Assembly (NCBI RefSeq): GCF_004331415.1
Contig: NZ_SJOP01000027.1
Location: forward strand, 1-63,855
Direction of reading: 5' to 3'
Origin: Kosakonia quasisacchari
GTDB lineage: Bacteria > Pseudomonadota > Gammaproteobacteria > Enterobacterales > Enterobacteriaceae
Length of the DNA stretch: 63,855 bases
The position numbers were made by a program, and so were the translations under genes. The notes beneath the pieces are model-generated. The model did not search any database and was not told where the DNA came from. It saw only the letters and a program-made list of their open reading frames with translations. Below, in pieces: positions 51,690 to 60,776 of this stretch. The first letter of the stretch is position 1. Every line of letters begins with the position of its first letter.

Positions 51690-52865
51690 ATGAGCCTGCA
51701 AAAACCTTGGGTTAATTTTCATCTGAATGCGCTGGGAGCAATGTTGCTCTCCGTAGCGCTTGTCGGATGCGATAATGGTGTCGCGCAAAACGCCGTGCCA
51801 CAAGCTCCCGCTGTCAGTGCCGCTGACGTGGTAGTGAAATCCATTAGCCAATGGGATAGCTTTAACGGCCGGATTGAAGCGGTGGAAAGTGTTCAGCTCC
51901 GCCCGCGCGTCTCCGGCTACATTGATAAAGTGAATTACACCGACGGCCAGGAAGTGAAAAAGGGCGAGGTGCTGTTTACTATTGATGACAGAACCTATCG
52001 CGCCGCGCTGGAGCAGGCGCAGGCGACGTTGGCGAGAGCCAAAACACAGGCCAGCCTGGCGCAAAGTGAGGCTAACCGTACCGATAAATTAATCAATACC
52101 CACCTGGTATCCCGTGAAGAGTGGGAGCAGCGCCGTTCGGCTGCCGTCCAGGCTCAGGCCGACATTCGCGCAGCGCAGGCTGCAGTTGACGCCGCGCAAC
52201 TTAACCTGGATTTCACCAAAGTGACCGCGCCTATTGATGGCCGCGCCAGCCGCGCGCTGATCACCAGCGGTAATCTGGTCACGGCAGGTGACAGCGCCAG
52301 CGTACTCACCACGCTGGTCTCACAGAAAACCGTTTACGTCTACTTTGACGTGGATGAATCGACCTACCTTCACTATCAAAATCTCGCCCGCAGCGGACAA
52401 GGGGCGTCCAGTAATCACCTGGCGCTACCCGTGGAAATTGGCCTTGTTGGCGAGGATGGCTACCCGCATCAGGGCAAAGTGGATTTTCTTGATAATCAGT
52501 TAACGCCGAGTACCGGCACGATCCGTATGCGCGCACTGTTAGATAACGCGCAGCGTCAGTTCACGCCGGGGCTATTTGCCCGCGTACGTCTGCCAGGCAG
52601 CGCTGAATTCAAAGCCACGCTTATCGACGACAAAGCGGTGCTGACCGATCAGGATCGCAAATATGTTTATATCGTTGATAAAGAGGGTAAAGCACAGCGT
52701 CGCGATATTACTCCGGGGCGTCTCGCTGCCGGTTTACGCATCGTGCAGAAGGGGTTGAACCCTGGCGATAAAGTCATCGTCGATGGTTTACAAAAAGTGT
52801 TTATGCCGGGTATGCCGGTTAACGCGAAAACGGTAGCCATGAACGCCAGCCCCGCTCTCAACTGA
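51690..52865 (+). CDS. oqxA: RND efflux membrane-fusion protein OqxA
   Basis: The 391 residues equal the length of Klebsiella OqxA and are nearly identical over long runs (SISQWDSFNGRIEAVESVQL, then RPRVSGYIDKVNYTDGQEVKK). The lipobox LVGC with Cys at residue 27 lipid-anchors it to the inner membrane. A lipoyl/biotinyl-like domain and a helical hairpin (about residues 95–165, LEQAQATLARAKTQASLAQS) lead to the beta-barrel part. It links OqxB to an outer-membrane channel, probably host TolC, for export of quinolones, chloramphenicol and other amphiphiles. Confidence 0.96.
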   Translation: MSLQKPWVNFHLNALGAMLLSVALVGCDNGVAQNAVPQAPAVSAADVVVKSISQWDSFNGRIEAVESVQLRPRVSGYIDKVNYTDGQEVKKGEVLFTIDDRTYRAALEQAQATLARAKTQASLAQSEANRTDKLINTHLVSREEWEQRRSAAVQAQADIRAAQAAVDAAQLNLDFTKVTAPIDGRASRALITSGNLVTAGDSASVLTTLVSQKTVYVYFDVDESTYLHYQNLARSGQGASSNHLALPVEIGLVGEDGYPHQGKVDFLDNQLTPSTGTIRMRALLDNAQRQFTPGLFARVRLPGSAEFKATLIDDKAVLTDQDRKYVYIVDKEGKAQRRDITPGRLAAGLRIVQKGLNPGDKVIVDGLQKVFMPGMPVNAKTVAMNASPALN

Positions 52866-52888
52866 TCCCTTACCTGAGAATCCGACAC

Positions 52889-55800
52889 ATGGACTTTTCC
52901 CGCTTTTTTATCGACAGGCCGATTTTCGCCGCGGTGCTGTCGATTCTGATTTTTGTCACAGGATTAATCGCCATCCCGCTGTTGCCGGTCAGCGAATATC
53001 CTGACGTCGTACCGCCAAGCGTGCAGGTACGCGCGGAGTATCCAGGCGCCAACCCGAAAGTGATTGCAGAGACCGTGGCGACGCCGCTGGAAGAAGCGAT
53101 CAACGGCGTTGAAAACATGATGTACATGAAATCTGTCGCAGGCTCCGATGGCGTACTGGTGACCACCGTTACTTTCCGTCCGGGTACCGATCCCGATCAG
53201 GCGCAGGTTCAGGTGCAAAACCGCGTATCACAGGCCGAGGCGCGTCTGCCGGAAGATGTGCGGCGTTTGGGCATTACCACCCAGAAACAATCGCCGACGC
53301 TCACGCTGGTGGTGCATCTGTTTTCGCCCAACGGTAAATACGATTCACTGTATATGCGTAACTACGCCACGCTAAAAGTGAAAGATGAACTGGCGCGTCT
53401 GCCGGGTGTCGGCCAGATTCAGATTTTCGGCTCGGGCGAATACGCGATGCGCATCTGGCTGGACCCCAATAAAGTGGCGGCGCGCGGGTTAACTGCCTCG
53501 GATGTAGTAACGGCGATGCAGGAGCAGAACGTACAGGTTTCCGCCGGGCAACTTGGCGCGGAGCCGCTGCCGAAAGAGAGCGATTTCCTGATCTCAATTA
53601 ACGCCCAGGGTCGTCTGCACACGGAAGAAGAGTTTGGCAATATTGTTCTGAAAACGGCACAAGACGGCTCGGTAGTACGCTTGCGCGACGTGGCGCGTAT
53701 TGAAATGGGTTCTGGCAGCTATGCGCTGCGTTCCCAGCTTAACAATAAAGACGCGGTCGGGATTGGTATCTTCCAGTCTCCGGGTGCGAACGCCATCGAT
53801 TTGTCTAACGCGGTGCGTGCCAAAATGAACGAACTGGCCACGCGATTCCCGGAAGATATGAAATGGGCGGCACCTTACGATCCGACGGTGTTTGTACGCG
53901 ATTCTATTCGCGCGGTAGTGCAAACGTTGCTGGAAGCGGTGGTGCTGGTTGTACTGGTGGTGATTCTGTTCCTGCAAACCTGGCGCGCGTCGATTATTCC
54001 GCTGATCGCGGTGCCGGTATCGATCGTGGGAACGTTCAGTATTCTCTACCTGCTTGGTTTTTCGCTTAATACCCTGAGTTTGTTCGGTCTGGTGTTAGCC
54101 ATCGGTATTGTTGTGGATGACGCCATCGTGGTGGTGGAAAACGTCGAGCGAAATATCGAAGAGGGGCTTGCTCCTCTCCAGGCGGCGCATCAGGCGATGC
54201 GTGAAGTGTCCGGGCCGATTATCGCTATTGCGCTGGTACTGTGCGCAGTGTTTGTACCGATGGCGTTTCTCTCCGGCGTAACCGGTCAGTTCTATAAACA
54301 GTTTGCGGTTACGATTGCGATTTCGACGGTGATCTCTGCCATTAACTCGCTGACCCTCTCTCCGGCGCTGGCTGCGTTGCTGTTAAAGCCACACGGCGCA
54401 CCGAAAGACTTCCCGACCAGGCTTATTGATCGACTGTTCGGTTGGCTTTTCCGTCCGTTTAACCGCTTTTTCCACCGTAGCTCGAACGGTTATCAGGGGC
54501 TGGTTGGCAAAACGCTCGGTCGACGTGGTGCGGTGTTTGTCGTTTATGTTCTGCTGCTCTGTGCCGCTGGCGTCATGTTTAAAGCCGTACCCGGTGGGTT
54601 TATTCCGACACAGGATAAGCTCTATTTGATTGGCGGCGTGAAAATGCCGGAAGGCTCTTCGCTGGCACGCACCGATGCGGTGATCCGCAAAATGAGCGAA
54701 ATCGGTATGAATACTGAAGGTGTGGATTATGCGGTCGCTTTTCCAGGGCTTAATGCGCTGCAGTTCACTAACACGCCGAATACCGGGACGGTCTTTTTTG
54801 GCCTGAAACCGTTCGACCAGCGTAAACATACCGCGGCGGAAATTAACGCTGAGATCAACGCTAAAATCGCGCAAATTCAGCAAGGCTTTGGTTTTTCCAT
54901 TTTGCCGCCGCCGATTTTAGGGCTGGGCCAGGGTTCTGGTTATTCGCTGTACATCCAGGATCGTGGCGGTCTTGGTTATGGCGCGCTGCAAAGTGCGGTG
55001 AATACCATGTCCGGTGCGATTATGCAGACGCCGGGGATGCATTTCCCCATCTCAACCTACCAGGCTAACGTTCCGCAGCTGGATGTGCAGGTTGATCGTG
55101 ATAAGGCGAAAGCGCAGGGCGTGTCGCTGACCGATCTTTTCGGTACGCTGCAAACCTACCTGGGATCGTCTTATGTGAACGATTTCAACCAGTTCGGTCG
55201 TACCTGGCGCGTGATGGCGCAGGCCGACGGGCCGTTCCGTGACAGCGTGGAAGATATCGCTAATTTGCGCACCCGTAATAATCAGGGCGAAATGGTACCG
55301 ATCGGCAGTATGGTGAATATCAGTACCACCTACGGGCCGGATCCGGTGATTCGCTACAATGGTTATCCGGCGGCGGATCTGATTGGCGATGCCGATCCGC
55401 GCATCCTCTCTTCTTCGCAGGCGATGACGCAACTGGACGGGATGTCTAAGCAGATACTGCCAAATGGGATGAATATTGAATGGACGGATCTGAGCTACCA
55501 GCAGGCCACGCAGGGCAATACGGCGCTGATCGTCTTCCCGGTCGCGGTTTTACTGGCTTTCCTCGTGCTGGCGGCGCTGTATGAAAGCTGGACGCTGCCG
55601 CTGGCGGTGATCCTTATCGTCCCGATGACGATGCTGTCCGCGCTGTTTGGCGTCTGGCTGACCGGTGGCGATAACAACGTGTTCGTGCAGGTTGGTTTGG
55701 TGGTACTCATGGGGTTGGCGTGTAAAAACGCGATTCTGATCGTGGAGTTTGCCCGCGAGCTGGAAATCCAGGGGAAAGGGATCATGGAAGCGGCGCTGGA

Positions 55801-56041
55801 GGCTTGCCGCCTGCGTTTACGCCCAATTGTTATGACCTCCATTGCCTTCATTGCTGGGACGATTCCGCTGATCCTCGGTCATGGTGCGGGTGCAGAAGTG
55901 CGCGGCGTCACCGGGATCACGGTGTTCTCCGGTATGCTGGGCGTGACGCTGTTTGGGCTGTTTTTAACACCGGTGTTTTACGTAACGCTGCGTAAATTCG
56001 TGGCGCGCGGTAAACCGGTAAATGACGTTTTGCCTGCGTAA
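52889..56041 (+). CDS. oqxB: RND multidrug efflux pump OqxB
   Basis: 1050 residues, equal to known OqxB. Twelve membrane helices enclose two large periplasmic loops (after helices 1 and 7). The proton-relay pair Asp410–Asp411 lies in GIVVDDAIVVVENVERN of helix 4, and a partner Lys lies in MGLACKNAILIVEF. It drives proton-coupled drug extrusion from periplasm and outer leaflet as a trimer with OqxA. It lies 23 bases after oqxA, in one operon. oqxAB is intrinsic in Klebsiella, Enterobacter and Kosakonia, and mobile elsewhere; the surroundings here look chromosomal. Confidence 0.97.
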   Translation: MDFSRFFIDRPIFAAVLSILIFVTGLIAIPLLPVSEYPDVVPPSVQVRAEYPGANPKVIAETVATPLEEAINGVENMMYMKSVAGSDGVLVTTVTFRPGTDPDQAQVQVQNRVSQAEARLPEDVRRLGITTQKQSPTLTLVVHLFSPNGKYDSLYMRNYATLKVKDELARLPGVGQIQIFGSGEYAMRIWLDPNKVAARGLTASDVVTAMQEQNVQVSAGQLGAEPLPKESDFLISINAQGRLHTEEEFGNIVLKTAQDGSVVRLRDVARIEMGSGSYALRSQLNNKDAVGIGIFQSPGANAIDLSNAVRAKMNELATRFPEDMKWAAPYDPTVFVRDSIRAVVQTLLEAVVLVVLVVILFLQTWRASIIPLIAVPVSIVGTFSILYLLGFSLNTLSLFGLVLAIGIVVDDAIVVVENVERNIEEGLAPLQAAHQAMREVSGPIIAIALVLCAVFVPMAFLSGVTGQFYKQFAVTIAISTVISAINSLTLSPALAALLLKPHGAPKDFPTRLIDRLFGWLFRPFNRFFHRSSNGYQGLVGKTLGRRGAVFVVYVLLLCAAGVMFKAVPGGFIPTQDKLYLIGGVKMPEGSSLARTDAVIRKMSEIGMNTEGVDYAVAFPGLNALQFTNTPNTGTVFFGLKPFDQRKHTAAEINAEINAKIAQIQQGFGFSILPPPILGLGQGSGYSLYIQDRGGLGYGALQSAVNTMSGAIMQTPGMHFPISTYQANVPQLDVQVDRDKAKAQGVSLTDLFGTLQTYLGSSYVNDFNQFGRTWRVMAQADGPFRDSVEDIANLRTRNNQGEMVPIGSMVNISTTYGPDPVIRYNGYPAADLIGDADPRILSSSQAMTQLDGMSKQILPNGMNIEWTDLSYQQATQGNTALIVFPVAVLLAFLVLAALYESWTLPLAVILIVPMTMLSALFGVWLTGGDNNVFVQVGLVVLMGLACKNAILIVEFARELEIQGKGIMEAALEACRLRLRPIVMTSIAFIAGTIPLILGHGAGAEVRGVTGITVFSGMLGVTLFGLFLTPVFYVTLRKFVARGKPVNDVLPA

Positions 56042-56055
56042 ATTGTTGCAGATAC

Positions 56056-56090
56056 AAAAAAACCGCCTTCACAATGAAGGCGGTTTTTTT
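56056..56090. terminator. Bidirectional terminator between oqxB and oqxR
   Basis: AAAAAAACCGCCTTC (56056–56070), ACAAT, GAAGGCGGTTTTTTT (56076–56090): a perfect 15-bp stem with A and T runs on either side. It serves both converging genes. Confidence 0.93.
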
Positions 56091-56106
56091 CGCAATAAGT
56101 AAATAA

Positions 56107-56586
56107 TTAAGACGTTTTTTTATACTGGGCAATAAGTTCCGGCACCGGATCCCATCCGCTGGTATCGGCTTTTTTGACCTCTTCCAGCGCGCTTGCCACG
56201 GTATGGCGCGCTAATACCTGTAACGAAGCCTGCTCCGCTTCTTCGGCGATGGATTTGAAGTACCAACACGCGTTAGCGCTGACTACGCAGCGGGCCGGTA
56301 CGTCAGGACGCGACGCCCACAGTTTTTTATCTTCGATGACGGAAAGGTAGATATCGCGCAGGGTGATCTCTTCCGCCGGGCGGCCGAGGTGAATTGACCC
56401 GTTGCGGCCAAGCGTTGAGACGATAATGCCGTCACGCGTGAGCGGAACCATTAATTTGCGGATAAAGCTCGGATTCGCTTCCAGGCCGTAGGCCAGAATC
56501 GCACTCGTCGAACGTTCACCCACTTGCTCCGCCATCGCTACGCTGAGAACCATCTGCAAAGCTGTCGGGAAGCGGTAATCTAACAT
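56107..56586 (-). CDS. oqxR: Rrf2-family repressor OqxR
   Basis: 159 residues from the ATG at 56586 (MLDYRFPTALQMVLSVAMAE), with AGGA seven bases upstream; a start 42 bases earlier has no site. It has an Rrf2 winged helix-turn-helix over residues 1–80 (TSAILAYGLEANPSFIRKLM is the recognition region). The two cysteines (RCVVSANACWYF) are fewer than in the iron–sulfur members, so cluster binding is unlikely. It represses oqxAB in Klebsiella, where loss raises efflux. All its domains are intact here. Confidence 0.93.
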   Translation of the reverse strand: MLDYRFPTALQMVLSVAMAEQVGERSTSAILAYGLEANPSFIRKLMVPLTRDGIIVSTLGRNGSIHLGRPAEEITLRDIYLSVIEDKKLWASRPDVPARCVVSANACWYFKSIAEEAEQASLQVLARHTVASALEEVKKADTSGWDPVPELIAQYKKTS

Positions 56587-56883
56587 TTTATAGTCCTGGG
56601 TTGCGGTGAATCTTGTTCTTTTTGGCACCGCAGAGGTGAATAAGCAATGAGCAACAATATAACAAATACGGGAATTTTTTTGAAGCAGTCAACGATTAAG
56701 CTGAGCTGTAAAAAAGAGTTTCCGGTGCGCGCCGGATGGGAGCACGTTATTCATCCGTGCACTCGTCATTGAACTGGTTCAAACCCTTCCCGGAGAAAAA
56801 TTAAGTGACACAACAGAGTCAGGGTAGGGAATAGAAATACAGTTTAACTTTACAGTTTAGCTGTATATGTTTAAGGTGATTTC
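56587..56883. promoter_or_regulatory. oqxR–marR intergenic region with a MarR-type operator candidate
   Basis: In 297 bases, TACAGTTTA appears at 56838–56846 and 56851–56859, 13 bases apart. The second copy is part of the palindrome TACAG-TTTAG-CTGTA (56851–56865), 19 bases before the marR-family start. This is the expected layout for autorepression. Confidence 0.55.
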
Positions 56884-57336
56884 ATGACTATCAAAAAATA
56901 CACCGACAGCGATGCTGTCAATTCAGCCATTGCCGCAGAGCTGCGGCAGTTTTTCAGCATGCTAAAGCGACGCTTGCGTGACGAAGGGCATACCAGTGAT
57001 CTGAGCCCCGGTCAGTCGTCGGCACTGCTGAGGCTGGAAAAAGAAGGCCCGATGACGATTTCCTCTCTGGCACGGGCGGAGGGAATTCGTCATCAGTCGA
57101 TGAGAACGCTTGTTTCAGCCCTGCAGTCAAAGGGGCTGGTCAGAGGAACGGCGGATCCAGAGGATGGCCGCCAGATCATTATATCGTTAACGGATAAATG
57201 CCTCTCCCTTCTTCAGGAAGGGCGATCTGCACGCCAGGACTGGCTAAGCCGTGCAGTGGCACAACATCTGACGGGAGAAGAGCAGCGGCAGGTTCTGGCT
57301 GCTATCGGCTTGCTACAAAAGCTTGTGGAGAAATAA
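56884..57336 (+). CDS. MarR-family transcriptional regulator
   Basis: This 150-residue winged-helix protein has a dimer helix (NSAIAAELRQFFSMLKRRLR) followed by SPGQSSALLRLEKEGPMTIS. The recognition helix region is RAEGIRHQSMRTLVSALQSK (about 64–83), and the wing is TADPEDGRQIIISLT. AAGGTGAT precedes the ATG. It is the first gene of a four-gene operon with an isochorismatase-like protein, a membrane protein and an MFS exporter. It is probably the local repressor, released by the exporter's substrate. The effector is unknown. Confidence 0.9.
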   Translation: MTIKKYTDSDAVNSAIAAELRQFFSMLKRRLRDEGHTSDLSPGQSSALLRLEKEGPMTISSLARAEGIRHQSMRTLVSALQSKGLVRGTADPEDGRQIIISLTDKCLSLLQEGRSARQDWLSRAVAQHLTGEEQRQVLAAIGLLQKLVEK

Positions 57337-57370
57337 CGGTTTTTAATATTACGAATTTTCCGGAGCAGAT

Positions 57371-57940
57371 ATGGCCCTGACTGAACTTGATCTCCTCCCG
57401 GCATTAATTGTTATTGATTTGCAGAAAGGCATTATTGGTGCACCTTACAATGCTTCAGTCTCCGCTGTTGTTGAGAACGGCGCAGCTCTGATAAAGGCTT
57501 TTCGTCAGCGTCATTTGCCTGTTGTGCTGGTCAGTGTCGCGGGGATACCTCCGGGAAGACGGGACGATCGCCGCAGTCTGCCCGATACGTTGCCGGAGGA
57601 CTTCACCGACTTCATTACAGAGATTGCCCCACAACCGTCAGATATTATTGTGACCAAATACAGCTGGGGAGCCTTCTCCACAACTGAGCTGGAGTCCCGT
57701 CTGAAATCTCTCGGCGTGACCCAGGTCATCATCACCGGTGTGTCAACCGGTACAGGGGTGGAAGCAACGGCACGGCAGGCCTGGGATTGCGGTTTCAATG
57801 TGGTGTTGCCCCTTGACGCCATGACCGACAACCGACCGGAAGCGCATAACTGGAGTGTACAGAATATCTTTCCCCGGCTTGGCGAAACTGCACGGGCAGC
57901 CGATATCCTCACAGAACTGGAAAACAGGAAGAATAAATGA
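57371..57940 (+). CDS. Isochorismatase-family hydrolase lacking the catalytic Cys
   Basis: This 189-residue cysteine-hydrolase-fold protein keeps Asp16 of IVIDLQKG and Lys96 of IVTKYSWGAF. The cis-peptide/nucleophile loop reads TGVSTGTGVEATAR at residues 122–135, where Gly129 occupies the usual Cys position. Hydrolases with the D–K–C triad cleave amides or vinyl ethers; this subgroup, without Cys, is of unproven activity. It overlaps the next gene by four bases and is 34 bases after the MarR gene. It may process or bind the compound exported by the MFS protein (inference). Confidence 0.85.
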   Translation: MALTELDLLPALIVIDLQKGIIGAPYNASVSAVVENGAALIKAFRQRHLPVVLVSVAGIPPGRRDDRRSLPDTLPEDFTDFITEIAPQPSDIIVTKYSWGAFSTTELESRLKSLGVTQVIITGVSTGTGVEATARQAWDCGFNVVLPLDAMTDNRPEAHNWSVQNIFPRLGETARAADILTELENRKNK

Positions 57941-58266
57941 GCCTGTTACATTATTTATCCCTGTTCGGTGGGGGTATTTGTCTTATGAACGCCGTGCCCC
58001 ATGTTATCAGTGGCGTTCTGGGCAGAGCGTTTCAGACACCTTTTGCCACACCTTCCGGCAAAGGGCTTTCATCATCCATGGTCAATGTCCTGTGGGGATT
58101 GGCCAATCTGATACTGGCCTGGGTGCTGCTTATCTATTCAGGCCGGGTTGATATAGCCCGCTGGTCGGACGCGATTGCTCTGTTTGTTGGTATGGCTGGT
58201 ATTGCTCTTTTTTCCGCACATCATTTTGGTCAGTTTCATGGCGGAAATAATCCGCGCCAAAAATGA
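57937..58266 (+). CDS. Small membrane protein
   Basis: This 109-residue protein has about three hydrophobic segments: residues 3–22, 48–66 and 75–93. The segment SMVNVLWGLANLILAWVLL is typical of a family of small membrane proteins found beside MFS and MarR genes. No function is known. It overlaps the genes on both sides by four bases (ATGA), so translation is coupled with the isochorismatase-like and MFS genes. Confidence 0.75.
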   Translation: MSLLHYLSLFGGGICLMNAVPHVISGVLGRAFQTPFATPSGKGLSSSMVNVLWGLANLILAWVLLIYSGRVDIARWSDAIALFVGMAGIALFSAHHFGQFHGGNNPRQK

Positions 58267-59501
58267 AACCTTTCAACAACGCTGTTTTCCGATCGTTGCG
58301 TAATTTTAACTACCGGCTTTGGGCTGCCGGGGCGTTTGTGTCTAATATCGGAACCTGGATGCAGCGCACCGCACAGGACTGGCTGGTTTTTGTCATTCTG
58401 ACACCGCATAACGGCTCAGTCCTGGGAACGGTTATGGCGCTGCAGTTTGCCCCGCATTTTATTTTCCTGCCATGGACTGGCATTGCTGCTGACAGGTTTA
58501 ACCAGCGGAAATTACTGATGTTCACTCAGGGAGCGATGGGGGGACTGGGGGTCATGCTTGGTCTGATGACGGTGGGAGGAATTATTCAGCTGTGGCATCT
58601 GTATGTGTTCGCCTTTCTTTTCGGCAGTATTACGGCGGTTGATGCTCCGGTTCGCCAGACATTTGTGTCAGAGCTTGTCGGCGAAAGCGATCTCTCCAAT
58701 GCCGTCGCGCTGAACTCGATGTCCTTTAATGCCGGACGTTTTATCGGTCCGGCGGTTTCAGGCGTGCTTATCGCCTCTGCCGGAACCGGATGGTGCTTTC
58801 TGATCAATGGTTTCTCGTTTCTGGGCATCCTGGCCTCCCTGTTTTTCCTGAGAAAAGCAGAGCTGAATCTGTCCGGCAGGGCATCCCGGCGCAGGGGAGC
58901 ATTTACCGAAGGCCTTTCTTACGTCAGGGGGCGCCCGGATCTGATTGCAATCCTGTTGATGCTTTTTTTTATCGGGACATTTGGTCTGAATTTTCCGATA
59001 TTCCTGTCTTCTATGGGGATAAGAATCTTCCATGCTGACGCTGCCAGATATGGTTTTCTGTCATCCGTTATAGCCACAGGAACCCTGGCTGGAGCGTTAC
59101 TGAATGCGGGTTATGACCGCATTAAATTCCGCCATCTGGTTGTCAGTGCCGGTGTGTTCGCATGTGGCTGTGCCGCCGCTGCATTGTCTCCGGATTACTG
59201 GTTTTTTGCGGCTTCACTTATCGTCACCGGCAGTGCAGCAATGTTTTTCACCAATGCCACGAACAGTCTGATGCAGCTTTCAACCACGCCGGTAATGCGC
59301 GGTCGGGTGATGGCGCTGAGGGTTGCTGTTGCCATGGGAACAACGCCAATTGGCGCGCCAGTGACGGGCTGGGTGGCTGATAATATCGGTCCCCGATGGG
59401 CTATGGGTATTGCCGCGTTATCCGGACTGGCCGCTGCAGTGGCAGGATTAATTGTATCGTCTCTCAACCGGAAACAGGATAAATATCAGGACGATATCTG
59501 A
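58263..59501 (+). CDS. MFS transporter (DHA3/EntS-like)
   Basis: This 412-residue twelve-helix MFS protein has the DHA3 start FRSLRNFNYRLWAAGAFVSN and IGTWMQRTAQDWLVF, the loop-2/3 region GIAADRFNQRKLLM (motif A variant), and APVRQTFVSELVGESDLSNA. These match the EntS/MefA-type exporters with a TMS_TDE-like core. It exports a siderophore-like or drug-like molecule with protons; the substrate is unknown. It is the last gene of the MarR-controlled operon. A repeat hairpin lies 123 bases downstream. Confidence 0.9.
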   Translation: MKPFNNAVFRSLRNFNYRLWAAGAFVSNIGTWMQRTAQDWLVFVILTPHNGSVLGTVMALQFAPHFIFLPWTGIAADRFNQRKLLMFTQGAMGGLGVMLGLMTVGGIIQLWHLYVFAFLFGSITAVDAPVRQTFVSELVGESDLSNAVALNSMSFNAGRFIGPAVSGVLIASAGTGWCFLINGFSFLGILASLFFLRKAELNLSGRASRRRGAFTEGLSYVRGRPDLIAILLMLFFIGTFGLNFPIFLSSMGIRIFHADAARYGFLSSVIATGTLAGALLNAGYDRIKFRHLVVSAGVFACGCAAAALSPDYWFFAASLIVTGSAAMFFTNATNSLMQLSTTPVMRGRVMALRVAVAMGTTPIGAPVTGWVADNIGPRWAMGIAALSGLAAAVAGLIVSSLNRKQDKYQDDI

Positions 59502-59592
59502 ACCCAGGAAAACAGCACAACGAACGGTCGAACATATAATAATTTTCGATACTGGAGGGAGTGAATCAGCACATATAATCCAGACACCTCCC

Positions 59593-59647
59593 GGCACGAA
59601 ACGGAAAAGCTGAAGAGCGGCAGGTCTGCTCCGAGCGAGAAGCAGAC
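59593..59647 (+). repeat. Hairpin repeat, copy 1
   Basis: GGCACGAAACGG (59593–59604), a 19-base spacer, then GTCTGCTCCGAGCGAGAAGC and AGAC (24 bases, 59624–59647), which folds through GTCTGCT/AGCAGAC. It matches copy 2 at 61782–61836 in order, spacing and all but three bases of the two blocks. It lies downstream of the MFS gene. Confidence 0.7.
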
Positions 59648-59774
59648 AGTCTGCCTTCTGAAAAGGTTCACAGTAATGACATTCCTGACAAAATTGAGGT
59701 CGCGGGTATTTACATGCGATTTCTGCCTACCAGGCCAAATATTCCGTCACCTGCTGGCGCTGAGGTGGCCGTCT

Positions 59775-60695
59775 TCATGTCCCTACGTTGTTGATATAAG
59801 CCTGTAAGCCTGCTGCGAGAATATCAAACACCGTTTTACAGGCCTTACTGTGCCGCAAGTCCTCATGCATCACCAGCCAGGTGTCGAGATGAAATGCAAA
59901 GAAATCAGGCATCAATCTCTCTAACGGAACAGGGAAATCGGCCAGTTGAACCTGACACATCCCTATGCCTGAGCCTGCGCGGATTAGGTTCAATTGCGCT
60001 ACATCACTGTCAGTGCGCACGGTAAAGCGTTCACGATTTAACTGAGGAAAGTGTTTCAGTGCCTGTAAAATAAAGGGCGTCGTTTTATCAAAGCCCACAA
60101 GCGTATGGGTGAACAACTCGTCAATACTTTCCGGTGCGGCGTGGCGTGCCAGATAGGACGGCGAGGCATGCAGACCAATTTCAATACTGCCCAACCGACG
60201 CGCAATCAGTTGTTCCTGCACCGGTGTGCTCATGCGTACCGCAATATCCGCTTCCCGGTTCAATAAATCCTGTAGTCGGTTAGACAGCACCAGTTCAATG
60301 GTAAGTTGCGGATAATCTTCTTTAATTTGTGCTATCAGGGGGGGCAGCACTTCGGTGCCGATAATTTCGCTCGCAGATACGCGAACCACGCCATGTAACC
60401 CGGCGGAGTGGGCACTGAAGCTGGCCGCCGAACGCTCAATCATACTGGCCGTGTTTTCCATCGCTTGCGCATGTCCCTGAATCGCTACCGCCGCATCCGT
60501 GGCCTGCAGGCCAGTCTGAGAACGTGTAAACAAGACCAGACCAAGGGCGGATTCCAGTGCCGCTACGTGACGCCCCGCTGTGGGTTGGGTGATGGAAAGC
60601 ATGCGTGCGGCTCCCGACAGGGAACCTTCTTTCATCACCGCCAGGAAGGTTCGATACCATTCCCATGGAATATTTAGCTTCATACAAAAATGCAT
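59775..60695 (-). CDS. LysR-family transcriptional regulator
   Basis: 306 residues. The start at 60695 has GCAGGT close upstream; the in-frame ATG at 60683 (MKLNIPWEWYRTFLAVMKEG) fits the family better and is equally possible. The winged HTH is at residues 15–65 (LSGAARMLSITQPTAGRHVA and ALESALGLVLFTRS). A PBP-like effector domain covers about 95–300, with VRVSASEIIGTEVLPPLIAQ. It is divergent to an NAD(P)-binding epimerase-like gene 81 bases away, the usual LysR target arrangement. Confidence 0.9.
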   Translation of the reverse strand: MHFCMKLNIPWEWYRTFLAVMKEGSLSGAARMLSITQPTAGRHVAALESALGLVLFTRSQTGLQATDAAVAIQGHAQAMENTASMIERSAASFSAHSAGLHGVVRVSASEIIGTEVLPPLIAQIKEDYPQLTIELVLSNRLQDLLNREADIAVRMSTPVQEQLIARRLGSIEIGLHASPSYLARHAAPESIDELFTHTLVGFDKTTPFILQALKHFPQLNRERFTVRTDSDVAQLNLIRAGSGIGMCQVQLADFPVPLERLMPDFFAFHLDTWLVMHEDLRHSKACKTVFDILAAGLQAYINNVGT

Positions 60696-60744
60696 ACCTG
60701 CTGTCTGATGTCATGCAATTACATTTAGCTTGTGCAGGCACTAC

Positions 60745-60760
60745 GATGTCAACAGACATC
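60745..60760. promoter_or_regulatory. Palindrome between divergent LysR and epimerase-like genes
   Basis: GATGTC (60745–60750), AACA, GACATC (60755–60760): a perfect inverted repeat. The GATGTCA element also occurs further upstream at about 60706–60712. It is a candidate LysR site overlapping the epimerase-like promoter or leader. Confidence 0.5.
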
Positions 60761-60776
60761 CGGCAAAGGTAAGACA

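Noticed and set aside
50993..56586. oqxAB as a plasmid-borne, IS26-flanked element
   Set aside because: rarA and oqxR are present in native order and no insertion sequence flanks the module, so it looks like the chromosomal form.
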